The notes under the pieces were generated by a model. The model made no database searches. It saw only the letters and a program-made list of their open reading frames with translations, and was not told the DNA's origin. Positions 1 through 11,020 of a stretch of DNA of 64,000 nucleotides are shown piece by piece; the stretch's first letter is position 1; each line of letters opens with the position of its first letter. Source of the stretch: Melioribacteraceae bacterium (GTDB lineage: Bacteria; Bacteroidota; Ignavibacteria; Ignavibacteriales; Melioribacteraceae); the NCBI GenBank assembly GCA_016342755.1, contig JAEINS010000001.1, positions 186,001-250,000 of the forward strand, written 5' to 3'. Made by a program: the position numbers and the translations under genes.

Positions 1-85
1 ATTTCAGTTGTCACTTCCATTTATTAACCAATATCTTAATACAAAAAATTAAAACACCTATTTTATAAAATCTTGAAAATTATAC

Positions 86-1408
<1,323 letters not shown>

Positions 1409-1430
1409 CTAAAATTAGTTCTTTAAAACG

Positions 1431-1462
1431 AAAAAACCTCTTGGAAAGATTCCGAAGAGGTT
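1431..1462 (-). terminator. Riboswitch-controlled terminator hairpin
   Basis: Reading the minus strand, AACCTCTT and AAGAGGTT form a stem followed directly by a T run (TTTTTT). It lies between the SAM-I aptamer and the metY start codon, so it is the expression platform: formed when SAM is bound, prevented otherwise. Confidence 0.85.
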
Positions 1463-1474
1463 AACATTTAACAT

Positions 1475-1605
1475 CTGTTCTCATCTTTCCCATAATTTAA
1501 TAATGGGCAGGAATTAGCACCTTTTCCAGTAACGGAATGGTTGCTAAGGTGTCAACGGGCCTGATCCCTCAACCTTTCTTTATAAGATTAATTTTTAAAG
1601 AACAG
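1475..1605 (-). promoter_or_regulatory. SAM-I (S-box) riboswitch aptamer
   Basis: The minus strand shows the S-box core: GGTTGAGGGATCAGGCCC, then GCAACC, then GGTGCTAATTCCTGCC, closing with GGGAAAGATGAG. The outer P1 helix is CTGTTCT pairing with AGAACAG (1599-1605 with 1475-1481). It controls metY just downstream through the hairpin at 1431-1462. Confidence 0.93.
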
Positions 1606-1623
1606 ATATATTAAAATTGATTT

Positions 1624-1654
1624 GCAAGATATAATAAAAACGACATCATGTCAA
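1624..1654 (-). promoter_or_regulatory. Promoter of the SAM riboswitch-metY transcript
   Basis: On the minus strand TTGACA (1649-1654) is followed after 17 bases by TATCTTG. That would start transcription about 10 bases upstream of the riboswitch P1 helix, which fits an untranslated leader beginning with the aptamer. Confidence 0.55.
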
Positions 1655-1722
1655 GTATTAAATTGTTTTTAAGGTAAAAAAAGAAAAAAGCAGAAAAAAA
1701 ACAGGCAGTATTGAATAATTGC

Positions 1723-1753
1723 TTGACAAATAAAGGAAATAGCCTTAGTTTTG
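1723..1753 (+). promoter_or_regulatory. Promoter of the ilv-leu operon
   Basis: TTGACA (1723-1728), a 17-base spacer, then TAGTTTTG (1746-1753), an exact match to the Bacteroidota -7 element TAnnTTTG. Transcription would start near 1760, about 9 bases before the leader ORF. Confidence 0.7.
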
Positions 1754-1768
1754 TTTCAACATTTTATT

Positions 1769-1924
1769 ATGAATAGAATAAATAACTATATCGCCCCGGC
1801 AAACAACGCTTCTGTAATTAACAGAAATGGTGATATATTATTAATTAACCTACCTTTAAATATCCTTATTCTCGGTATAATTATTATTGTCAGCCTTCTG
1901 GGACTCTTTCTCCTAGTAGGCTAA
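1769..1924 (+). CDS. Putative ilv leader peptide (51 aa, Ile/Leu-rich)
   Basis: A 51-codon ATG-TAA ORF placed directly after the operon promoter. Of 51 residues, 11 are Ile, 11 Leu and 3 Val; they are dense from codon 23 onward and include four Ile codons in a row (37-40). No Shine-Dalgarno is visible. A 12-bp hairpin with one mismatch overlaps its last codons. Position and composition fit a leader peptide sensing charged Ile/Leu tRNA ahead of ilvD, as in attenuation. It could instead be a small membrane protein, because the same residues would make one transmembrane helix. Confidence 0.5.
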   Translation: MNRINNYIAPANNASVINRNGDILLINLPLNILILGIIIIVSLLGLFLLVG

Positions 1925-2003
1925 AATATAAGGTCAATACCGAACCAAATCAAAAAATAAACAAACATTTTAGGAAAAGAACTAAACGGATTTCGGGTTG
2001 ACC
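1892..2003 (+). promoter_or_regulatory. RNA hairpins in the ilv leader region
   Basis: Hairpin 1 is AGCCTTCTGGGA paired with TCCTAGTAGGCT (1892-1922), overlapping the leader stop. Hairpin 2 pairs GGTCAA...CCAAATC (1932-1951) with GATTTCGGGTTGACC (1989-2003). Neither is followed by a T run, so no classical terminator is seen; they could act through translation, Rho or pausing. Reported as structure, with function inferred. Confidence 0.35.
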
Positions 2004-2045
2004 GGGATAAGAATGGTTAAAGTGTAATGTGAAAAAGAGGTTTGT

Positions 2046-3722
2046 GTGAGATCAGATTTAATTAAGAAGGGATTTGAAAAGGCTCCGCATAGAAGCTTAC
2101 TTAAAGCTACCGGTGTTATTAAGAGTGATGAAGACTTTAATAAACCGTTTATAGGAGTTTGCAATTCTTATATTGATTTAATTCCCGGTCATGTTCATTT
2201 GCAAGAATTTGGGAAAATTGTTAAAGATGCAATTAGAGAAGCCGGCGGAGTTCCGTTTGAGTTTAATACAATTGGTGTTGATGATGGAATAGCAATGGGT
2301 CACGTAGGAATGCGGTATTCTTTAGCGAGCCGCGAACTGATTGCGGATTCTGTTGAAACAGTTGCGGAGGCTCATCGTTTAGACGGATTGATTTGCATTC
2401 CAAATTGTGATAAAATAGTTCCCGGAATGATGATGGCTGCAGTTCGTATTGATATCCCGACTATTTTTGTTTCGGGCGGACCTATGAAAGCCGGTGTATT
2501 AGCAAGTGGCGAAAAGGTAGATCTGATCTCGGTTTTTGAAGGTGTTGGTCAGTATAAGACCGGTGAAATTGATGATGAGAGACTTAAGGAATTGGAAGAC
2601 AACGGTTGTCCCGGGTGCGGTTCATGTTCGGGTATGTTTACAGCTAACTCAATGAACTGCCTTTCAGAAGCCTTAGGAATTGCTTTACCTGGCAATGGTA
2701 CCATTTTGGCATTAGATCCCAAAAGAAAAGAACTTATAACTACTGCCGCAAAACAGATTGTTAAATTAGTTAATGATAATGTTAAACCTTCTGATATAAT
2801 AACAAAAGAATCTTTTGAAAATGCTTTTGCGCTTGATATGGCTATGGGCGGAAGTACAAATACAATATTACATACATTGGCAATTGCTAACGAACTTGGA
2901 TTAGAATTTGAGTTGGAAGAGTTAAACAATATTGCTGATCGTGTACCATATATATGCAAAGTTAGCCCGGCAACAAAAGATGTTCATATTGAAGACGTAG
3001 ATATGGCTGGCGGAATTTCGGCAATACTTAACGAATTATCTAAAGTTGAAGGAGTAATTAATACCTCGGCAAAAACTGTTACCGGGAAAACACTTGGAGA
3101 AAACATTAAAAATAGCAGTGTTTTAAATACTAAGGTTATAAGAAGTGTTGATGATCCATATTCCAAAACTGGCGGCTTAGCAATTTTATTTGGAAATCTT
3201 GCGCCAAACGGATCAGTTGTTAAAACCGGTGCTGTAAGCGAAAAAATGTTAGTTCATAAAGGACCGGCCAGAATTTATGAATCTCAGGATGAGGCTATGG
3301 AAGGTATATTGAATAAAGAGGTTCAGGCTGGTGATGTTGTAATTATTAGGTATGAAGGACCAAAAGGCGGTCCGGGAATGCCGGAAATGTTATCACCAAC
3401 TAGTGCCATAATGGGCTTAGGTCTTGGAGATAGAGTTGCATTATTAACTGACGGAAGATTTTCCGGAGGAACGCGCGGTGCCTGTATTGGGCATGTATCG
3501 CCAGAGGCAGCTGAAAAAGGTCCTATTGCGGCAGTAAGAAATGGAGATATTATCTCAATAGATATCCCAAATAAAAAATTAGAAGTCGTATTATCAGATG
3601 AAGAAATTAATAATAGAATAAATGAATTACCGGAATTTGAGACCAAAATTAAAAAGGGATATTTAGCTAGATACGCAAAGTTAGTAACATCAGCTAACAC
3701 CGGTGCAGTATTAAAGGTTTGA
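2046..3722 (+). CDS. ilvD: Dihydroxy-acid dehydratase
   Basis: Fe-S dehydratase of 558 aa making 2-oxoisovalerate and 2-oxo-3-methylvalerate, the third common step to Val, Leu and Ile. Cluster cysteines are seen in [17 protein letters not shown] and [16 protein letters not shown]. The C-terminal domain has GGPGMPEML and [12 protein letters not shown]. The start is GTG at 2046 (the family begins MRSD) with AAAGAGG just upstream. It is the first structural gene of the operon, with a 280-base leader. Confidence 0.95.
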   Translation: MRSDLIKKGFEKAPHRSLLKATGVIKSDEDFNKPFIGVCNSYIDLIPGHVHLQEFGKIVKDAIREAGGVPFEFNTIGVDDGIAMGHVGMRYSLASRELIADSVETVAEAHRLDGLICIPNCDKIVPGMMMAAVRIDIPTIFVSGGPMKAGVLASGEKVDLISVFEGVGQYKTGEIDDERLKELEDNGCPGCGSCSGMFTANSMNCLSEALGIALPGNGTILALDPKRKELITTAAKQIVKLVNDNVKPSDIITKESFENAFALDMAMGGSTNTILHTLAIANELGLEFELEELNNIADRVPYICKVSPATKDVHIEDVDMAGGISAILNELSKVEGVINTSAKTVTGKTLGENIKNSSVLNTKVIRSVDDPYSKTGGLAILFGNLAPNGSVVKTGAVSEKMLVHKGPARIYESQDEAMEGILNKEVQAGDVVIIRYEGPKGGPGMPEMLSPTSAIMGLGLGDRVALLTDGRFSGGTRGACIGHVSPEAAEKGPIAAVRNGDIISIDIPNKKLEVVLSDEEINNRINELPEFETKIKKGYLARYAKLVTSANTGAVLKV

Positions 3723-3745
3723 ATTACAAATTGAAAGGTATTAAA

Positions 3746-5458
3746 ATGAAAGCCGAGAAACAGAAATTAACGGGAGCAGAAATATTCTTTGAATGCCTTC
3801 GGGAAGAAGGGGTTGATACAATCTTTGGGTATCCGGGTGGGGCTACTCTGCAGATTTATGAAAAATTGTATGATGTAGATTTCTTAGAGCATGTTTTGGT
3901 TAGACACGAACAAGGGGCAACACATGCAGCCGAAGGCTATGCTAAGGCAACCGGTAAAGTCGGCGTTGTACTGGTTACATCGGGTCCCGGAGCAACTAAT
4001 ACCGTTACTGGTATAGCTGATGCATATATGGACTCTGTTCCTATTGTTGTTTTTACGGGGCAGGTTCCTACACATCTAATTGGAAACGATGCTTTCCAGG
4101 AAGCGGATATTGTAGGCATTACAAGACCTATAACAAAGCATAACTTTTTAGTTAGAGATATTAACAAACTTGCCGAAACTATTAGGAAAGCTTTTTTTAT
4201 AGCATCTACCGGAAGACCCGGTCCTGTTGTAGTAGATCTGCCAAAAGATGTAATTGCTTCATCTGCTATATTCGATTATCCGAAGGAAGTAGATATAAGA
4301 GGATATAAACCTCAGTATCAAGGTCATATGCATCAAATAAAAAAAGCAGCCGAAAAAATTAAAAATGCAAAAAAACCTTTATTGTATGTTGGCGGTGGTG
4401 TAATAATGTCTGGTGGTTCTGAAGAACTAAAGCTGTTAGCAAAAGAGTATAATCTTCCTGTAACAATGACTCTTCAAGGATTAGGAGCTTTCCCGGGTAA
4501 TGATGAACAATCATTAGGGATGCTGGGGATGCACGGAACTTTTCACGCAAATATGGCAGTAAATAATTGTGATCTGCTGATTGCTCTTGGAGCTCGTTTT
4601 GATGACAGAGTAACTGGCAAAGTAGATACCTTTGCAAAGGATGCTTATAAAATTCAAGTTGATTTAGATCCGACTGCAATTGATAAAAACGTGCTTGTTG
4701 ATTTACCTATTGTTGGTGATGTAAAACATGTTATAGCAGAGATTGCTGCTGAACTTGATGAAAAACCTCAGCTTGATGACTGGTGGCAGCAAATTAGAAG
4801 CTGGAAAGAAGAATGTCCATTGGAATATGATACAGAACATTTATGTACTGCGCATGTAATTGAAAAAATTAGTGAACTTACAGGTGGAAATGCTGTTATA
4901 GTAAGTGATGTTGGGCAGCATCAAATGTTTATTGCTCAATATTATAAATTTAATCATCCTCGTTCCCACTTGTCAAGCGGCGGATTAGGTACAATGGGAT
5001 TTTCAGTACCGGCCGCAATTGGAGCTGCATTTGGTGTAAAAGACCGCCCAATTATTTCTATCAGCGGTGACGGCGGTTTTCAGATGAACATACAGGAATT
5101 GATTACCGCTGTTTATTATAAACTGCCAATAAAATTTATTATAGTAAATAATAGCTTTTTAGGAATGGTTCGCCAGTGGCAGGAATTATTTCATGCCGAG
5201 AAATACAGCTTTACAGATCTTGGTGCAAGTAACCCGGATTTTGTTAAAATTGGTGAAGCACTTGGTATTCCTTCATTTTCAACTGATAAAGTTTCAGAAG
5301 TTGAAGACGTATTGAATAGAGCTTTTAATACTAACGGCGGACCAACACTAATAGAATTTAAAGTAGTTATGGAAGATATGGTATTCCCAATGGTTCCATC
5401 GGGAGCGGCAGTTTCTGACATGATAATTAAAAGATTAAATCCTAAAAGGATGGTGTAA
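3746..5458 (+). CDS. ilvB: Acetolactate synthase, large subunit
   Basis: TPP- and FAD-dependent enzyme condensing pyruvate with pyruvate or 2-oxobutyrate. The TPP motif runs from GDGGF to VNNSFLG, and the catalytic Glu region is RHEQGATHAAEGYAKATG. I place the start at the ATG at 3746, preceded by GAAAGG, giving 570 aa; an in-frame TTG at 3719 overlapping the ilvD stop is less likely. The small subunit follows 2 bases later. Confidence 0.95.
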   Translation: MKAEKQKLTGAEIFFECLREEGVDTIFGYPGGATLQIYEKLYDVDFLEHVLVRHEQGATHAAEGYAKATGKVGVVLVTSGPGATNTVTGIADAYMDSVPIVVFTGQVPTHLIGNDAFQEADIVGITRPITKHNFLVRDINKLAETIRKAFFIASTGRPGPVVVDLPKDVIASSAIFDYPKEVDIRGYKPQYQGHMHQIKKAAEKIKNAKKPLLYVGGGVIMSGGSEELKLLAKEYNLPVTMTLQGLGAFPGNDEQSLGMLGMHGTFHANMAVNNCDLLIALGARFDDRVTGKVDTFAKDAYKIQVDLDPTAIDKNVLVDLPIVGDVKHVIAEIAAELDEKPQLDDWWQQIRSWKEECPLEYDTEHLCTAHVIEKISELTGGNAVIVSDVGQHQMFIAQYYKFNHPRSHLSSGGLGTMGFSVPAAIGAAFGVKDRPIISISGDGGFQMNIQELITAVYYKLPIKFIIVNNSFLGMVRQWQELFHAEKYSFTDLGASNPDFVKIGEALGIPSFSTDKVSEVEDVLNRAFNTNGGPTLIEFKVVMEDMVFPMVPSGAAVSDMIIKRLNPKRMV

Positions 5459-5460
5459 TT

Positions 5461-5964
5461 ATGAAACATACAATTTCGCTATTAGTTGAAAATCGTTTTG
5501 GAGCATTTGACCGTGTTGCAACTATGTTTAGTGGCAAGGGATTCAATATCCAAAGTATCTCCATTGGGGAAACAGAGTTTGAAGAAATCTCCAGAATGAC
5601 GATTGTTACATCGGGTGATGATAAAATAATTGAACAGGTAGTTAAACAGTTAAATAGACTAATTGATACAATCAAGGTTATCGATTTAACCGAACACCAG
5701 ACAATTGAAAGAGAACTTGCTTTAGTTAAAGTGAATTTTCAAAAAAGCAATTACTCAGAAGTAAAAGATGTTTGTGATATTTTCAGAGGAAATGTTGTAG
5801 ATATAAATAATAAAACGGTTACGTTAGAAATTACCGGTCCTCCCGCAAAAATTGATGCAGCTATAAATGTCCTTCTGCCATTGGGTATAATAGAAGTAGC
5901 ACGTTCGGGAATGGTTGCGCTAAAACGCGGTGATCAAGTTAAAGTAAAAGCAATTAATAATTAA
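5461..5964 (+). CDS. ilvN: Acetolactate synthase, small (regulatory) subunit
   Basis: ACT-domain regulatory subunit of 167 aa. The N-terminal ACT domain (about residues 2-78) starts KHTISLLVENRFGAFDRVA; a second regulatory domain begins near VKVNFQ. It confers valine feedback inhibition on IlvB in known systems. The start lies 2 bases after the ilvB stop, implying translational coupling. Confidence 0.94.
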   Translation: MKHTISLLVENRFGAFDRVATMFSGKGFNIQSISIGETEFEEISRMTIVTSGDDKIIEQVVKQLNRLIDTIKVIDLTEHQTIERELALVKVNFQKSNYSEVKDVCDIFRGNVVDINNKTVTLEITGPPAKIDAAINVLLPLGIIEVARSGMVALKRGDQVKVKAINN

Positions 5965-5985
5965 ATAAAACAAGGAAATTTAGAG

Positions 5986-6996
5986 ATGAAAGTTTATTAT
6001 GACAATGACGCGAATTTAGATGTACTAAAGGATAAAAAAATTACAGTATTAGGATTTGGAAGCCAGGGACATGCTCATTCATTAAACCTAAAAAATAGCG
6101 GTATGAATGTTTGTGTCGGATTAAGAAAAGGAAGTTCTTCCTGGAAAAAAGCTGAATCGGCTGGTGTTGAAGTAAAAGAAGTTAAAGATGCTTGTAAATG
6201 GGCTGATGTAATAATGGTACTTTTGCCGGATCAATATCAAAAGGCAGTTTATGAAGAATCAATTGCGCCAAATTTAAAAGAAGGTGATACTTTAGCTTTT
6301 GCTCATGGATTTAATATTCATTACAAGTCTATAGTAGCTCCAGAGAATGTAAACGTAATGATGATAGCGCCAAAGAGCCCTGGTCATTTAGTTAGAAGAA
6401 CATTTTTAGAAGGCAATGGTGTTCCTTGTTTAATAGCTGTATCACAAGATTATACCGGTAATACAAAAGAATTAGCACTTGCGTGGGCAAAAGGATTAGG
6501 CGGTACAAAAGCTGGTGTAATTGAAACAACTTTCAAAGATGAAACTGAAACTGATCTTTTTGGTGAACAAGCTGTATTATGCGGCGGTGTTGCTGATCTT
6601 ATTAAATGCGGATTTGAAACACTTGTAGAAGGCGGATACCCACCCGAATTAGCTTATTTTGAGTGTATGCATGAAATGAAACTTATAGTTGATTTATTCT
6701 ATGAAGGCGGATTAACAAAAATGAATTACTCTGTTAGTGATACTGCTGAATACGGCGGTTATACAAGAGGACCAAGAGTTGTAACTAGTGCTTCTAAAGC
6801 CGCGATGAGAGAAATACTTGATGAAGTTCAGGACGGCAGATTTGCAAAAGAGTTTATTGATGAGTATAACGGTGATCAAAGTAATATGAATAAATTAAGA
6901 AAAGAAAATAGCGAACATCCAATTGAAAAGACAGGTTCAAAACTTCGTGAAATGATGTCATGGGTAATAAATCAAAATCAGAAAGAAGAGGTTTAA
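5986..6996 (+). CDS. ilvC: Ketol-acid reductoisomerase (class I)
   Basis: NAD(P)H-dependent isomeroreductase of 336 aa, the length of the short class I form. The Rossmann motif is [13 protein letters not shown]. The C-terminal knotted domain shows [12 protein letters not shown] and [10 protein letters not shown] with the metal-binding acidic residues. Coenzyme preference is not assigned here. It continues the operon 21 bases after ilvN. Confidence 0.95.
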   Translation: MKVYYDNDANLDVLKDKKITVLGFGSQGHAHSLNLKNSGMNVCVGLRKGSSSWKKAESAGVEVKEVKDACKWADVIMVLLPDQYQKAVYEESIAPNLKEGDTLAFAHGFNIHYKSIVAPENVNVMMIAPKSPGHLVRRTFLEGNGVPCLIAVSQDYTGNTKELALAWAKGLGGTKAGVIETTFKDETETDLFGEQAVLCGGVADLIKCGFETLVEGGYPPELAYFECMHEMKLIVDLFYEGGLTKMNYSVSDTAEYGGYTRGPRVVTSASKAAMREILDEVQDGRFAKEFIDEYNGDQSNMNKLRKENSEHPIEKTGSKLREMMSWVINQNQKEEV

Positions 6997-6998
6997 TC

Positions 6999-8093
6999 AT
7001 GGCGAAAGTCACTTTGTTACCTGGTGATGGTATTGGAAAAGAAGTTGTAGAAGCGGCAGTAAAAGTAATGCATAAAACTGCTGCTGCATTCAATCTTAAG
7101 ATTGATACAGTTGAAAAAGATATAGGCGGATGTTCATACGATAAATTTGGAAATCCTTTAACAGACGATACTCTGCAGGCATGTTATGATGCGGATGCGG
7201 TATTATTAGGTGCTGTCGGCGGTTATGAGTGGGAAAATTTAGAGCACCATCTTAAGCCGGAAGCCGCTTTATTAAAGTTGAGAAAATCATTAGGGTTATA
7301 TTCAAACATTCGTCCGGCAAAGATATATCCGTCTTTTGTTGATTCATCATCATTAAAGAAAGAGGTTCTTGACGGAACTGACTTTGTGGTTTTGCGTGAA
7401 TTAACCGGTGGTATTTATTTTGGTCAGCCCCGTGGATACAATGAAAATCGCGGCTGGAATACAATGGAATATTCTCGGGAAGAAGTTGAACGTATTGCCA
7501 GAATGGGTTTTGAGATTGCCCGTAAAAGAGATAAAAAGTTAATGTCTGTTGATAAAGCGAATGTACTTGATGTTTCCCAGTTCTGGAGAAATATAGTAGC
7601 CGAAGTTCATAAAGACTATCCTGATGTAGAACTACAAAATATGTACGTTGATAACGCGGCAATGCAGATTGTTAGAAACCCTTTACAGTTTGATGTTATA
7701 GTAACATCAAATATTTTTGGTGATATAATAAGTGATATTGCCGGTATGATTACCGGAAGTTTAGGAATGCTGCCTTCTGCAAGTCTTGGTTCAAAATATG
7801 CCTTGTATGAGCCGGTTCACGGCAGTGCACCAGATATAGCCGGACAGAATAAGGCTAATCCTATTGCTACTATTTCTTCAGTTGCAATGATGTTCGAATA
7901 TTCATTTAAATTACCTAAAGCTGCGGAAGCAATTGAAAAAGCGATAGCTGAAACTTTAGGACAAGGTTTTAGAACACAAGATATTTATAAAGAAGGTGAT
8001 AAATTAGTATCAACAACAGAGATGACTGAAAAAATTATTGATAATCTCGAAAAAATCCTCGAAGCAGAATCTAAAAGTATTGAAGCTGTATAA
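6999..8093 (+). CDS. leuB: 3-isopropylmalate dehydrogenase
   Basis: NAD-dependent oxidative decarboxylase of leucine synthesis. Seen: LPGDGIGKEVV at the N-terminus, LLGAVGGYEW, RELTGGIYFG, and the metal-binding segment NIFGDIISDIAGMITGSLG. The start is the ATG at 6999 (MAKVTLLPGDG), preceded by AAAGAGG, giving 364 aa; an upstream in-frame ATG at 6960 lies inside ilvC. Probably also serves the 3-methylmalate step of the citramalate route, given cimA in the same operon (inference). Confidence 0.94.
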   Translation: MAKVTLLPGDGIGKEVVEAAVKVMHKTAAAFNLKIDTVEKDIGGCSYDKFGNPLTDDTLQACYDADAVLLGAVGGYEWENLEHHLKPEAALLKLRKSLGLYSNIRPAKIYPSFVDSSSLKKEVLDGTDFVVLRELTGGIYFGQPRGYNENRGWNTMEYSREEVERIARMGFEIARKRDKKLMSVDKANVLDVSQFWRNIVAEVHKDYPDVELQNMYVDNAAMQIVRNPLQFDVIVTSNIFGDIISDIAGMITGSLGMLPSASLGSKYALYEPVHGSAPDIAGQNKANPIATISSVAMMFEYSFKLPKAAEAIEKAIAETLGQGFRTQDIYKEGDKLVSTTEMTEKIIDNLEKILEAESKSIEAV

Positions 8094-8127
8094 ACTAATT
8101 TTATAATTAAAATTAACGAGGAATATC

Positions 8128-9696
8128 GTGGAAGATAAAGTAATAATTTTTGATACAACGTTAAGAGACGGTGAACAGTCACCCGGTGCTTCATTAAATG
8201 TTTTTGAGAAATTAGAAATTGCTAAGCAGTTAGAAAAACTGAATGTGGATGTTATAGAAGCTGGATTTCCTATTTCTTCTCCCGAGCAGTTTGAAGCTGT
8301 GCAGAGAATAGCAGATGAAGTAAACGTTACTATTGCTGCATTATGCCGTGCTAAAGAAAAAGATATTAAAGTTGCATTCGATGCAATTAGAAATTCAGAT
8401 AAACCTAGAATTCATACTTTCTCAAGTACATCTGATTTTCACATACTTGGTAAATTTGGCGATGATAGATATGGAAAAACTCTTGAAGAGAAACGTAAGA
8501 CTGTTCTAAAAATGTCTTACGATTCGGTTGCCTACGCTAAAACATTTTGTAATGATGTTGAATTTTCAGCGGAGGATGCGGGTCGTACTGAATTAGGTTA
8601 CCTTGCGGAAATTATAGAAACAGCAATTAATGCCGGTGCTACAACGGTTAATATTCCTGATACAACCGGCTATACATTCCCGCACGAATATGGGATGATT
8701 ATAGCTGAACTTAGAAAACGTGTTAGTAATATTGATAAAGCTATTATTAGTGTTCATTGTCATAACGATTTAGGACTTGCAGTCGCAAACTCTTTGGTAG
8801 CTGTTGAAAATGGTGCCCGGCAAGTAGAATGTACTATTAATGGTATTGGTGAAAGGGCTGGTAATGCTTCTTTAGAAGAATTTGTTATGGCACTTAATAC
8901 CCGTAAAGATATAACTAAGAATTATACTAACATCAATACAAGAGAAATATATAATACCAGTAAAATGGTTTCTGGTTTTACAGGAATTATTGTTCAGCCA
9001 AATAAAGCTATAGTTGGCGAAAATGCTTTTGCTCATGAGTCGGGAATTCATCAGGACGGTATGTTGAAAAACAGAAATACTTATGAGATAATGACTCCTG
9101 ATTCCGTTGGTGTTCCAAAAACAAAAATTGTATTAGGCAGACATTCGGGCAGACATGGATTAAAAGCACGTTTAGAAGAACTTGGCTACAATTTCACCGA
9201 AGAAGACTTAACAAAAATTTATAGTAAATTTATTGACTTATCTGATAAGAAAAAGGAAGTATTTGATGATGATTTGAGAGCTTTAATGGGTGATGAATCA
9301 TTAGTCTTAAAAGAGTATTATCATCTTGAGTATTTACACGTCCATGGCGGAACTGATACAATTCCAACTGCGACTGTAAAACTTCATGTTAATGGAAGTG
9401 GCGAAATTGCTGAATCCGCAACTGGTGATGGTCCGGTTGATGCAGTATTTAACGCTATTGATAGAGCATTAAATCTTGATACTACTATTGAGTCTTATCA
9501 TGTCCGTTCTGTTACATCCGGCAGAAATGCGATGGGCGAGGCTCTATTAAGAATTAGAAGCGGTCAAAAATCGTTTTCTGGAAGAGGGATTTCTACTGAT
9601 GTTGTAGAGGCAAGTGCCAAAGCTTATATAAATGCTCTTAACCAGGAATATAGATCCAAATTAAAAAAACAATCTGAAGAAAAAATTGAAGTCTAA
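8128..9696 (+). CDS. leuA: 2-isopropylmalate synthase
   Basis: First committed step of leucine synthesis, condensing acetyl-CoA with 2-oxoisovalerate. The HMGL-like TIM barrel begins FDTTLRDGEQSPGAS; the metal motif HCHNDLG and GIGERAGNASLEE are present. The C-terminal third is a LeuA dimer/regulatory domain, so the 522-aa enzyme is the leucine-sensitive long form. The start is GTG at 8128 behind GAGGAAT. Clearly distinct from the paralogue cimA further down. Confidence 0.93.
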   Translation: MEDKVIIFDTTLRDGEQSPGASLNVFEKLEIAKQLEKLNVDVIEAGFPISSPEQFEAVQRIADEVNVTIAALCRAKEKDIKVAFDAIRNSDKPRIHTFSSTSDFHILGKFGDDRYGKTLEEKRKTVLKMSYDSVAYAKTFCNDVEFSAEDAGRTELGYLAEIIETAINAGATTVNIPDTTGYTFPHEYGMIIAELRKRVSNIDKAIISVHCHNDLGLAVANSLVAVENGARQVECTINGIGERAGNASLEEFVMALNTRKDITKNYTNINTREIYNTSKMVSGFTGIIVQPNKAIVGENAFAHESGIHQDGMLKNRNTYEIMTPDSVGVPKTKIVLGRHSGRHGLKARLEELGYNFTEEDLTKIYSKFIDLSDKKKEVFDDDLRALMGDESLVLKEYYHLEYLHVHGGTDTIPTATVKLHVNGSGEIAESATGDGPVDAVFNAIDRALNLDTTIESYHVRSVTSGRNAMGEALLRIRSGQKSFSGRGISTDVVEASAKAYINALNQEYRSKLKKQSEEKIEV

Positions 9697-9707
9697 AGGA
9701 AAATAAA

Positions 9708-11003
9708 ATGGGAATGACGATTACAGAAAAAATCTTTGCAAAAGCATCTGGTAAAGATAAAGTTATACCGGGAGAAAGTGTGTGGTTAGATGTTGATGTG
9801 TTATTAACACACGATGTTTGCGGTCCTCCTACAATTGGTATTTGGGAAAACGAGTTTGGTAAAGAGGCAAAAATTTGGGATAAAGATAAGTTAGTGATTT
9901 TCCCTGATCATTACATATTTACTAAAAATCATCATGCAAATAGAAATATTGAAATACTTAGAGAGTTTGCTAAAAAGCATGATCTTCCAAACTATTATGA
10001 TGTTGGTACAGATAGATATAAAGGTGTATGTCACATTGCATTAGCTGAAGAAGGATTTAATCTGCCGGGAACAGTTTTATTCGGCACTGATTCTCATACA
10101 TGTACTTCAGGCGCATTTGGAATGTTTGCAACCGGTGTGGGTAATACTGATGCCGCGTTTATACTTGGGACTGGAAAAATTTGGGAAAAAGTTCCTGAAT
10201 CAATGAAGTTTATTTTTAATGGAGAAATGCCGGAATATCTTACAGCCAAAGATTTAATACTTCAAATACTAGGTGATATTACTACCGATGGAGCTACTTA
10301 CAGATCAATGGAGTTTGATGGTGAAGCTGTGTATTCACTTGATATGTGGGAAAGAATGACCCTTTGTAATATGGCTATTGAAGGCGGCGGAATGAACGGT
10401 ATTATTGCTGCGGATAAGATTACTGAGGAATTTGTAAAAGCAAGAAGCAATAAACCATACGAAATATTTAAAAGTGATTCTGACGCGGTATACCATAGTG
10501 TACGCGAGTATGATGTTAGTAAACTAGCTCCGGTAGTTGCAAAACCTCATAGCCCGGATAACAGAGCATCAATTGATGAAGTTAAAAATTCTAAAATCAC
10601 AAAATGTTATATAGGCTCTTGTACTGGCGGAAAAATAACTGACTTCAGATTTGCCGCGCCAATATTTTATGGCAGAGAAGCTAAGGTTCCTACCTTTATT
10701 GTTCCTGGAAGCACTGATGTTGATAGACAGCTTAATACTGAAATGTATAAAGACAAAACTTTAAAAGAAGTTTTTGCCGATGCTGGCTGTATTATTGCTG
10801 AATCATCTTGTGCTGCTTGTTTAGGTGGTCCGGCTGATACAATAGGCCGATCAGAAGACGGCGATTATGTGGTTTCTACTACAAACCGAAATTTCCCGGG
10901 TAGAATGGGAAGTAAAAATGCCGGTGTTTATTTAGCTTCGGCAAAAACTGTTGCTGCCTCAGCTGTATCAGGTGTGCTTGCAGATCCTAGAGAATTTATT
11001 TAA
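9708..11003 (+). CDS. leuC: 3-isopropylmalate dehydratase, large subunit
   Basis: Aconitase-family 4Fe-4S protein of 431 aa that isomerises 2- to 3-isopropylmalate with LeuD. Cluster and substrate motifs visible: GTDSHTCTSGAFG, YIGSCTGGKI and SSCAACLGGPAD. The length fits the shorter archaeal/thermophile-like LeuC subgroup. Followed 17 bases later by leuD. Confidence 0.92.
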   Translation: MGMTITEKIFAKASGKDKVIPGESVWLDVDVLLTHDVCGPPTIGIWENEFGKEAKIWDKDKLVIFPDHYIFTKNHHANRNIEILREFAKKHDLPNYYDVGTDRYKGVCHIALAEEGFNLPGTVLFGTDSHTCTSGAFGMFATGVGNTDAAFILGTGKIWEKVPESMKFIFNGEMPEYLTAKDLILQILGDITTDGATYRSMEFDGEAVYSLDMWERMTLCNMAIEGGGMNGIIAADKITEEFVKARSNKPYEIFKSDSDAVYHSVREYDVSKLAPVVAKPHSPDNRASIDEVKNSKITKCYIGSCTGGKITDFRFAAPIFYGREAKVPTFIVPGSTDVDRQLNTEMYKDKTLKEVFADAGCIIAESSCAACLGGPADTIGRSEDGDYVVSTTNRNFPGRMGSKNAGVYLASAKTVAASAVSGVLADPREFI

Positions 11004-11020
11004 TAAAGGTTGGAAAGATT

